Shown here one piece after another: positions 57,722 through 64,000 of a stretch of DNA of 64,000 nt (positions within the stretch are counted from its first letter, which is position 1; every line of letters starts with the position of its first letter). This DNA is from Lysobacter capsici. GTDB lineage: Bacteria; Pseudomonadota; Gammaproteobacteria; Xanthomonadales; Xanthomonadaceae. The DNA is taken from the NCBI RefSeq assembly GCF_014779555.2, contig NZ_CP094357.1:1612001-1676000 (forward strand), given 5' to 3'. A program made the translations under genes and the position numbers. The notes under the pieces are model-generated. The model worked only from the letters and a program-made list of their open reading frames with translations, was not told the origin of the DNA and searched no databases.

Positions 57722-58498
57722 TTATCGGCCGTCTTTGTCGGCGTCGCCAGGCAGGGCGCGCTCGACGCTGTGCCAGGCATCCTTGGTCGCCGCCTTGGCC
57801 TTGTCCCAGCCGAGCCTGGACTCGCCCTTCACCGTGTCCCAGCGCTGTCCCAGTTCGGCTTCTAGCTTGTCGTCCCAATCGCGATCGCCGTAGTGCTGGC
57901 GCGCATGCGTGCCGTAGCGATAGGCAGGACGATAATCGGAAAACTCCGCGTCGGCCGTGCGATACGAGGTCTGCTCGAACTGCGACTGGTGGTAACGATC
58001 GCTCGCGTCATAAGTGCGGTAAGTACGATCGGCCCGGGTCCACGAATCCTGCACCGCGGGCCTTGCGGCTTCCCAGTCCAGTTTCGACTGGCCGCGCGCG
58101 CCGGCCCAATCGCGTTCGAGCTCGGCCGCGGTCTGTTCGTCCCATGGGCGGTTGCCGAGGCGCGACCTGGCTTCGGCGCCGTACGAATACGCCGGCGCGT
58201 AGTCGGTGTCGTAGTTGTACTCGGGGTTGTAGTAGGGGCGACGCACATGTTCTTCCTGCCAATACTGCGTTTCGCCGGTGGGATCGATGCGTTCGGCCAC
58301 GCCCTTGCCGGCCGCCGCGCCGGCGATCGCGCCGATGCCGCTGCCGACCAGCATGCCGATCGGGCCGCCGAACGCACCGACGAATGCGCCGGCCACCGCG
58401 CCGCTTACGCCGCCCACGCCGACGCCTACTGGATGCGCGCCGGGCGTTCCGGTGATCGGATCGCGGTTGAGGTCTCGCTTGTCGTTGCTGTTGCTCAT
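57722..58498 (-). CDS. Glycine-zipper protein with duplicated soluble domain
   Basis: The 258-residue protein has a glycine-zipper membrane region ('VGVGVGGVSGAVAGAFVGAF', then 'GAIAGAAAGKGVAERIDP', about 24-72). Two related soluble repeats follow: 'APAYSYGAEARSRLGNRPWD' (about 101-120) and 'RPAYRYGTHARQHYGDRDWD' (about 188-207), each continuing with E-L-x-x-x-W, a K-L-x-W / R-L-x-W step and a final 'DSW'/'DAW'. No family name comes to mind beyond glycine-zipper stress proteins. ATG 58498 was chosen over the upstream frame start because the protein-like composition starts there. Confidence 0.8.
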   Translation of the reverse strand: MSNSNDKRDLNRDPITGTPGAHPVGVGVGGVSGAVAGAFVGAFGGPIGMLVGSGIGAIAGAAAGKGVAERIDPTGETQYWQEEHVRRPYYNPEYNYDTDYAPAYSYGAEARSRLGNRPWDEQTAAELERDWAGARGQSKLDWEAARPAVQDSWTRADRTYRTYDASDRYHQSQFEQTSYRTADAEFSDYRPAYRYGTHARQHYGDRDWDDKLEAELGQRWDTVKGESRLGWDKAKAATKDAWHSVERALPGDADKDGR

Positions 58499-58675
58499 GC
58501 TGTCGCTCCTTGCCTTCGGCGGAGACATCCGCTGATAGAGGTCGAGCATCGACCGCGGCGCATGTGCGCGATGTCGTCGTGTTGCGAAGCCGCTCTTAAC
58601 ATCGCGCGTCGGCGCCTTAGTATTCGCAACACGCTGCGCACATTGCCGCTGAATCATTAAGGCGTCGGCGTTGGA

Positions 58676-59329
58676 TCACGCTCCGGTTTGCGAATGCGGC
58701 GCATCGACCGGCTTGGATTGCGGCGAATCCTTCTGACGCAACCAGATCGTGAGGATCACCAGCGCGGCCACCGCCAGAAATTCGCTCTGCCAGTTTTGAA
58801 ACGACTCGAACCAGAACTGCGCATCGCCCACGAACGCGGCCAGCCCGACGGGAGGCTCGCCCTTCATCGCCTGTTCGGCGTTGTGCGCGCGCCAACTCCC
58901 GCACAGGTGCAGCGCGAACGAAGCAGCGAACAGCAGGCCGAACGCGATCGACAGGGAACGTTCGTAGAGCCGTCGCCACAGGCCGCCGGCCTTGACCGGC
59001 CACGGCGCGGGACCGGGCTCGATGCGTTCGCTCCGCGGTTCCAGCGGGCGCGATTCCGCCGAGCCTTTCTGGCGCAGGCTCACGGTCAACAGCACGTACA
59101 GTCCCATCTGCAGGAATTCGCTTTCCCAGTTTTCGAAAGTGGCCGAAACGAAATGGCCGCTGGTCAGGTATTGGCCCAGGGCCAGCGCCGGCAAGTGGTG
59201 TTCCAGTCGCTCGGCGTTGTAAACCGAGCGGCCCGTGGCGATCTGACCGATCAGGGCCGCGAGCAGAAAGGTGAGCAAGACGATGGATAAGCCGTTGCGG
59301 CGCCAGAAGCTCGGTGCATACAGGGGCAT
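58676..59329 (-). CDS. DUF6766-type membrane protein with internal duplication
   Basis: A 217-residue protein with about four membrane segments. Two halves each contain an F-x-N-W-x-S-E-F-L motif followed by a membrane helix and 'LRQK' ('FENWESEFLQM...VSLRQKGS' and 'FQNWQSEFLAV...IWLRQKDS'). The function is unknown. ATG 59329 ('MPLYAPSFWRRNG') has GGAGA at good spacing; an upstream ATG 59386 is less likely. Confidence 0.78.
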   Translation of the reverse strand: MPLYAPSFWRRNGLSIVLLTFLLAALIGQIATGRSVYNAERLEHHLPALALGQYLTSGHFVSATFENWESEFLQMGLYVLLTVSLRQKGSAESRPLEPRSERIEPGPAPWPVKAGGLWRRLYERSLSIAFGLLFAASFALHLCGSWRAHNAEQAMKGEPPVGLAAFVGDAQFWFESFQNWQSEFLAVAALVILTIWLRQKDSPQSKPVDAPHSQTGA

Positions 59330-59467
59330 GCGGGTCTCCGTGTGCGCGGTCGCGGTCGCAGCCGCGCTCGACGCTGTGATGTTCATTGACGACGTGGATG
59401 GGCCGCGGCCGGATTCGTATTCATGAGCATCGACGTCAAGCGTCGATTCCGATTGCGTGAATACCGT

Positions 59468-60760
59468 TCAAAGCTGCGACTTGATCGGCAGGACGAACCG
59501 CTCCATGGCTTTCTCCGTCCACGGGCGATTCGTCCAGGCCTGGTAGGTGTAAGGCTTGGCCTGGGACAGATCGTCCTCGAACACCCGGGTCATCTCGTCG
59601 GCGAACCCGGATTCGTAGACGTTCAAGCTGGCTTCGTCGTTGAGCTGAAACGAACGCGAATCGAAGTTGGTCGATCCCACCGACACCAGGTGGCGATCCA
59701 CGATCAACAACTTCACGTGCATCATGGTCGGGCGGTACTCGTACAGCTCGACGCCTTGGCGCAGCAGCGGCCCCCACTGCGCCTTGGACGCCAGACGCAC
59801 GGCATCGGAGTCGATATGTTCGCCGGGCACGAGGATGCGCACGCGCACTCCGCGTTCTCTCGCCTCCAGCAAGGCGCGCTGGGTGAGTTCGTCGGGAACG
59901 AAATAGGCCGCGGCCAGGTCGATGGATCGCGACGCCGCCGCGATCGACATCAGATACATCAGGTGCATGCTTTCGCTGCCGCCCGAGGGCGAGCTCAGGA
60001 ACACCTGCGCATCCATGTCGCCGTGCCTGGACAGGGCCGGATAGTACGACGGCCCATGCAGCACGCGTCCGGTCATCTTGACCCAGTTGTCGCCGAATGC
60101 CGCCTGCATCTGCGCGGCCGCCGGGCCTTCGATCAGAAAATGGCTGTCGCGCCAATGCCCGGGGTCCTGGGCGTGACCCTGCCATTGGTCGGCGATGCCC
60201 ACGCCGCCGGTGAACGCGGTTGCGCCGTCGATCACCAGTAGCTTGCGATGCGTGCGGTGGTTGATCCGGTCGAGGTTGTACCAACGCAAGGGTCGATAGC
60301 GTTCGACCTGCACGCCGGCCTGTTTCATGCCGTCGATCAGGCGCGCATCCATCTTGCTGCTGCCGACCCAGTCCAGGGTGACATGCACCGGCACGCCGGC
60401 GCGCGCGCGTTCGGACAGCGCGTCGCTGAAGCGTTGGCCCACCTCCCCGGACCAGTAGATATAGGTTTCGAAGGCGATGGAACGGCGCGCCGCCGCGATG
60501 GCGGCGATCATCGCCGGAAAAATTTCTTCGCCGTTGCGCAGATGGCGAACGCGATTTCCGGTCAGCACCGGCGGCCCGAGCATCACGCCCATCTCGCGCC
60601 GGAACTGCGGGTCGGTGACATCGAAGCGATGCTGCACCAACTGTTGAACTTTCTTCTCCGGCCCGGTCACGTTGGCGACGACGATCACCACGGCCAGGGT
60701 CAGAAGCGCTGTAAGCAGAATCGTTGCAAGCATCGGTCGGCCATTGCGATGCGGAGCCAT
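59468..60760 (-). CDS. Cardiolipin synthase-like phospholipase D protein
   Basis: The 430-residue protein has an N-terminal membrane segment ('LATILLTALLTLAVVIVVAN') and two HKD motifs: 'THRKLLVIDGATAFTGG' and 'MHVKLLIVDRHLVSVGSTNF'. This is the ClsA/ClsB-type arrangement that makes cardiolipin from phosphatidylglycerol or phosphatidylethanolamine. The start is uncertain: ATG 60733 begins at the hydrophobic segment, ATG 60760 adds nine residues, and neither has a strong Shine-Dalgarno. It lies among other stress-type genes. Confidence 0.88.
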   Translation of the reverse strand: MAPHRNGRPMLATILLTALLTLAVVIVVANVTGPEKKVQQLVQHRFDVTDPQFRREMGVMLGPPVLTGNRVRHLRNGEEIFPAMIAAIAAARRSIAFETYIYWSGEVGQRFSDALSERARAGVPVHVTLDWVGSSKMDARLIDGMKQAGVQVERYRPLRWYNLDRINHRTHRKLLVIDGATAFTGGVGIADQWQGHAQDPGHWRDSHFLIEGPAAAQMQAAFGDNWVKMTGRVLHGPSYYPALSRHGDMDAQVFLSSPSGGSESMHLMYLMSIAAASRSIDLAAAYFVPDELTQRALLEARERGVRVRILVPGEHIDSDAVRLASKAQWGPLLRQGVELYEYRPTMMHVKLLIVDRHLVSVGSTNFDSRSFQLNDEASLNVYESGFADEMTRVFEDDLSQAKPYTYQAWTNRPWTEKAMERFVLPIKSQL

Positions 60761-60936
60761 TGGGCGTGCTCGGCGAAAGTGGAGTGGATGTTCGTAAGCG
60801 GGCGGACGGTGCGTGCCAGGCGTGACGGACTCGCGAGCGACACACAACCGTTGCCCCTTGGCCCGCGGGCTGCACCGATCCTTGCCCACGAATGGTTAAT
60901 GCCGCGTCGTGCCCAGGAGGCTGTGTGCGCCATCAA

Positions 60937-61782
60937 TCATCCGGTGGCGGCAGTCGGTCGCGCGGATCGGCCGCGCGGCTTCGCGCGCGATGCCGATTTC
61001 CCCAGCGTGACCCAGGCCGGCGCGTGATCGCTGGGCTTGACCAGGCCGCGAACCCAGCGGTCGACGCCGGCGTCTTTCAATCGTGGAGCCAGTTGCGGAC
61101 TCAACAGGATGTGGTCGATACGCAGGCCCGCATCGCGCTGCCAGTGCTGGCGGAAGTAGTCCGAGAACGTGAACAGCGGTGGATCGGGGTGGCGCTCATG
61201 CAGCGCATCGGTCCAGCCCTGCGCGAGCAAGCGGGCGTAGCGTTCTCGGCTTTCGGGTTGCAGCAATGCGTCCTTGCGCCAGGAGCGCGGATCGTAGATG
61301 TCCGCGTCGGTGGGCACGACATTGAAGTCGCCGGCCAGCACCACCGGATGACCGCTGCGTATGAGTTCGTGGGCGTGCGCGATCAGGCGGTCGAACCAGC
61401 GCAGTTTGTAATCGAATTTCGGTCCCGGCCGCGGATTGCCGTTGGGCAGATACAGGCAGGCCACGATGAGCCCGTGCACGGCGGTCTCCAGGTAACGGCC
61501 TTGATCGTCGTTGCGATCGCCTGGAAGCGCCCTGCGGCTCTCGATCGGATCCGCGTCGCGGGCGAGGATGGCCACGCCATTCCACGCCCGCTGTCCGCGC
61601 CACAATGCGCCATAACCGGCATCGTTCACCGCTTTCAAAGGAAACGCGGCATCCTCGGCTTTGAGTTCCTGCAGGCACACGATGTCCGGGGATTCGCGTT
61701 GCAACCATTGCAGCAACTGCGCAAGACGCGTGCGCACCCCGTTGATGTTGAAGGTGGCCAGCTTGAGCGTGCGCGCTGTCAC
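60937..61782 (-). CDS. xthA: Exodeoxyribonuclease III
   Basis: XthA is an AP endonuclease and 3'-5' exonuclease in base excision repair. The 281-residue protein has 'KLATFNINGVRTRL' (about 7-20), 'CLQELKAED' with the metal-binding Glu, 'GDFNVVPTDADIYDP' and 'RIDHILLSPQL', and ends its fold with 'KPSDHAPAWVTL' (Asp-His pair). All catalytic residues are visible. It lies 42 bp downstream of the ferritin-like gene on the same strand. Confidence 0.93.
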   Translation of the reverse strand: MTARTLKLATFNINGVRTRLAQLLQWLQRESPDIVCLQELKAEDAAFPLKAVNDAGYGALWRGQRAWNGVAILARDADPIESRRALPGDRNDDQGRYLETAVHGLIVACLYLPNGNPRPGPKFDYKLRWFDRLIAHAHELIRSGHPVVLAGDFNVVPTDADIYDPRSWRKDALLQPESRERYARLLAQGWTDALHERHPDPPLFTFSDYFRQHWQRDAGLRIDHILLSPQLAPRLKDAGVDRWVRGLVKPSDHAPAWVTLGKSASRAKPRGRSARPTAATG

Positions 61783-61824
61783 GGCGTCGTGGGGGCCACG
61801 CAGCCTGTCGCCGGCCGGGTCGGA

Positions 61825-62442
61825 TCAGTTCTTCTTCAACATCTGGTCGCGCGCCTGCTCCGCGCGCGATGCGCCAATCGCGGTTTCGACCTGCTTGATT
61901 TCCTCCGGCGGCGGCAGCACTGCGGGGAAGCCCAGCGACTGGATCCACAACTCGCGGGTCCAACCCTGGGTGTGATACAGGTGATGGTCTTCGTCCTGTT
62001 CGACCGCTTCGAACGCGGCCTGCAGGACTTTCACTTGCGGGCCCTTGCCGTGCTTGGCCACGTGGCCGATCAGTTCCCAGTTCAAATGGTCTTTGGTTTC
62101 GGCCAACACCACGCATTCGCCGGCGACCAGTTCGGCCGCGGCCGGATCGCCCGCCGCCAATGCCATTTCCATCGCCTTGACCAGGGATTTGCCGATGTGG
62201 CCGACCACCTTGCGTCCGGGCGTGGAGGTATCGGGATCGAGGCCGAGTTCCTGGAACACGTTCAACAGCACCTTGCGATGGGTGCGGGTTTCATCCAGAT
62301 ACTCGGTCCATTCCTTGCGCAGGTCGTCGTTGACCGCGCACCGGATAGCGGTTTCGTACACCTGGATGCCGCCGAGTTCGGTTTCCAGTGCCTGATACAG
62401 CAGTTCTTCGACTTGCGCGGAATCTTGTGCGTTCTTCGCCAT
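61825..62442 (-). CDS. Ferritin-like stress protein (DUF892/YciF-related)
   Basis: A 205-residue helical protein with E...E-x2-H type pairs in 'LETELGGIQVYETAIRCAV' (about 19-37), 'DETRTHRKVL' and 'EAVEQDEDHHLYHTQGW', consistent with a di-iron four-helix bundle. YciE/YciF-like proteins are induced by osmotic stress and stationary phase; some bind iron. The start has GGAGA just upstream. It is probably co-transcribed with xthA. Confidence 0.75.
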   Translation of the reverse strand: MAKNAQDSAQVEELLYQALETELGGIQVYETAIRCAVNDDLRKEWTEYLDETRTHRKVLLNVFQELGLDPDTSTPGRKVVGHIGKSLVKAMEMALAAGDPAAAELVAGECVVLAETKDHLNWELIGHVAKHGKGPQVKVLQAAFEAVEQDEDHHLYHTQGWTRELWIQSLGFPAVLPPPEEIKQVETAIGASRAEQARDQMLKKN

Positions 62443-62583
62443 TGGAGTTCTCCTCAGAGCGCCTTATGACGCCGATGCGAAAACCTTAGGCGTCGTGGTA
62501 TTTGATCGACGTGAAGTTCTAAGCGGCATGGTGAACGATTCAGCGGCGATTCGCGGGCGTCGACGACGATGCCGCGCGATGCA

Positions 62584-63633
62584 TCATCCGCGCGGTCCGC
62601 CCATGACCGGCAACACCACGCCGTTGATGTAGGAGGCGGTCACCGGCGATGCGAGGAACACGTAAGCGGGAGAGATTTCCTCGGGCTGAGCGGGCCGGCC
62701 CATGTCGCTGTCGGCGCCGAACTTCGCCACCTCCTCGGCCGATTTGTCGGCGGGATTGAGCGGCGTCCACACCGGACCTGGCGCGACCGCGTTCACGCGG
62801 ATGCCGCGCGGCAGCAACTGGCTGGCGAGCGACAGAGTGAAGGCATGGATCGCGCCCTTGGTCGCCGAATAGTCCAGCAGTGCCTTGTGTCCGAACAGTC
62901 CGGTCTCCGAGCCGGTGTTGATGATCGCCGAACCGTTGCCCATGTGCGGCAAGGCCGCGCGCGCCATGTGGAAGTAACCGGCGATGTTGGTCTGCAGGGT
63001 TTCCTGCAGATGTTCGTCGCTGAGGTCTTCCAACGCGTCGCAATGCGCCTGGAACGCGGCGTTGTTGACCAGGATGTCGAGCCGGCCGAAGGCGGCGACG
63101 GTTTGCGCGATCGCATCGTCGCAGAACGCCCGGTCGCGCACGTCGCCGCTGATCGCCAGGCTGCGCTGGCCTTCCTGGTCGATGAACATGCGGGTGTCCT
63201 GCGCGTCCTGATGTTCGTTGAGATAGACGATCGCCACGTCGGCGCCCTCGCGCGCGAACAGCACCGCCACCGCGCGGCCTATTCCGGAATCGCCGCCGGT
63301 GATCACGGCGACCTTGCCCTGCAGTTTTCCGCTGCCGCGATAATCCGGCGCCATGAATTTCGGCGCCGGGTTGAGCAGATGCTCGTGCCCGGGCTTGACT
63401 AGGTGCTGCTTAGGCAACGGGTTTTCCGGTTGCGCGCGTTCGCCGGCCTGCACCGCGGTTTTTTTCGCCGGCTTCGCCTGCTTGTCGGGCTTGCCCTGGT
63501 CGAGCGCGTCGACCTGGCGCTGGATCGCCTTCTGGCGGCGGACGGTCGCGCCCGCGCTGGTCCGAGAGGCGGAGTCCGATGGATTGTCTGTCGACGGAAT
63601 CGCGCGTTGACCCTCTACGTTCTTCTTGGCCAT
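62584..63633 (-). CDS. SDR oxidoreductase, YghA type, with long basic N-terminus
   Basis: The 349-residue protein has a Lys/Gln/Pro-rich disordered N-terminus (about 1-95), then 'AVITGGDSGIGRAVAVLFAR' (about 107-126), 'LVNNAAFQ', 'INTGSETGLFG' and 'DYSATKGAIHAFTLSLASQL', with Y-x3-K. This layout matches the YghA/glucose-1-dehydrogenase-like general stress SDRs (e.g. GsiB/YdaD-like in Bacillus), whose substrates are not firmly known. ATG 63633 lies 27 bp inside a longer frame whose extra residues are unlikely. Confidence 0.88.
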   Translation of the reverse strand: MAKKNVEGQRAIPSTDNPSDSASRTSAGATVRRQKAIQRQVDALDQGKPDKQAKPAKKTAVQAGERAQPENPLPKQHLVKPGHEHLLNPAPKFMAPDYRGSGKLQGKVAVITGGDSGIGRAVAVLFAREGADVAIVYLNEHQDAQDTRMFIDQEGQRSLAISGDVRDRAFCDDAIAQTVAAFGRLDILVNNAAFQAHCDALEDLSDEHLQETLQTNIAGYFHMARAALPHMGNGSAIINTGSETGLFGHKALLDYSATKGAIHAFTLSLASQLLPRGIRVNAVAPGPVWTPLNPADKSAEEVAKFGADSDMGRPAQPEEISPAYVFLASPVTASYINGVVLPVMGGPRG

Positions 63634-63849
63634 GACGCCTCCTGCTGATGCGATCAACAAGGAACCTAAGCCAGCGTATCTTTCACCGACGTGAAATCCG
63701 CGATGAGCGATGGTGATGTCCTGGTTATGTCGTCGATTGAAGCTGTACGGTTAATGTCGAAGCCGATGAATGCGAAACAGTTCGCAGTCTTCGCGGTCGG
63801 CTAACGATGGGCCGTGCAGGTTTGAGTCATCCAACGGCAGGTGATTCCC

Positions 63850-64000
63850 ATGAAACAGCGCCGCGTCTACCGCACCGACGACATCGCCCAGGCCACGCGC
63901 GCGGTCGAGGCATTGCGGGCCCAGGGAATCGGCGACGACGATATTTCGCTGGTGGCCCGTTCGGATATCGAGTTGCAGAGCGTTCCCAACCGGCACAAGG
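63850..64000 (+). CDS. Stress-type hypothetical protein, cut by the window end
   Basis: From ATG 63850 the frame stays open to the end of the window (50 codons). It starts 'MKQRRVYRTDDIAQATRAV' and continues with 'LRAQGIGDDDISLVARSDIE'. The alternating helix-strand start resembles the N-terminal ferredoxin-like part of small stress proteins that continue with a Gly-rich hydrophobic region; that part would lie outside the window. I give no firm family. It is divergent from the YghA-type SDR gene, 216 bp apart. Confidence 0.7.
   Translation, partial: MKQRRVYRTDDIAQATRAVEALRAQGIGDDDISLVARSDIELQSVPNRHK

Noticed and set aside
57637-58455. Plus-strand frame beginning with a KDSx repeat
   Set aside because: It starts in the 12-bp repeat, continues through the terminator hairpin and runs antisense to the glycine-zipper gene. 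There is no ribosome binding site or domain.

Overview
The window is very GC-rich and has tightly packed genes with overlapping ATGA/TGATG stop-start junctions. Its gene families (a TonB-dependent receptor of the Xanthomonas/Caulobacter type, CydP, pectate lyases, DUF6766) point to a Xanthomonadaceae gammaproteobacterium, most likely Lysobacter or a close relative. That assignment is inferred from content; no rRNA is present. I saw no tRNA, rRNA, CRISPR array, insertion sequence or phage gene.

Region 1 (1-9.8 kb, + strand) is a compact flagellar-type export cluster: fliF, a mini-fliG, fliH, fliI, fliJ, a fliK-like gene, a short flgD, flgE, a fliM/SctQ-like gene, fliN, fliO, fliP and sigma-28 fliA. 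Several motor parts are shortened or lack their motor-specific regions. The set looks more like a secretion or regulatory remnant than a rotary flagellum. ssb follows as an independent housekeeping gene.

Region 2 (11-26 kb) is a low-oxygen/stress regulon. Seven FNR-type boxes (TTGAT-N4-ATCAA or close variants) lie upstream of three universal stress protein genes, a GNAT acetyltransferase, adhP, a response regulator/hybrid kinase pair, a ribonucleotide-reductase-like protein without a catalytic core, and a BON-cydP-cydA-cydB-cydX-ybgE operon. In the middle sits a Crp/Fnr regulator with no Fe-S cysteines. Its own upstream region carries three GTAAC repeats spaced exactly 10 bp, as OmpR-family regulators often recognise. 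A broken ubiB-like gene marks the right edge.

Region 3 (26-37.6 kb) is a patchwork of regulator/oxidoreductase pairs (LysR, TetR, LysR, HxlR) with NmrA-like proteins, SDRs, a quinone oxidoreductase, an alcohol dehydrogenase, a hydrolase, an MFS exporter and DoxX. Two decayed genes (an SDR with its middle deleted and a LysR fragment) show ongoing turnover.

Region 4 (37.6-57.2 kb) is a pectin utilisation locus. It holds secreted pectate lyases (PL1, PL3 and a second PL1-like), a carboxylesterase, a CE12-type acetylesterase, a TonB-dependent receptor, a TRAP transporter with a linked hydratase, KduI, KduD, a secreted cupin, KdgK and two paralogous LacI regulators. A shared operator-like motif (ACCGGTGTCAT) precedes lacI, kduI, the TRAP/pel divergent promoter and, in variant form, the receptor/kdgK divergent promoter. 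Polymer would be cut outside, imported by the receptor and then TRAP, and converted to KDG and KDPG. A KDPG aldolase is not in the window.

Region 5 (57.3-64 kb) holds stress-type genes, almost all on the minus strand: a small membrane protein, a glycine-zipper protein with a duplicated domain, DUF6766, a cardiolipin synthase-like protein, exonuclease III, a ferritin-like protein, a YghA-type SDR and the start of another stress-type gene cut by the window end.
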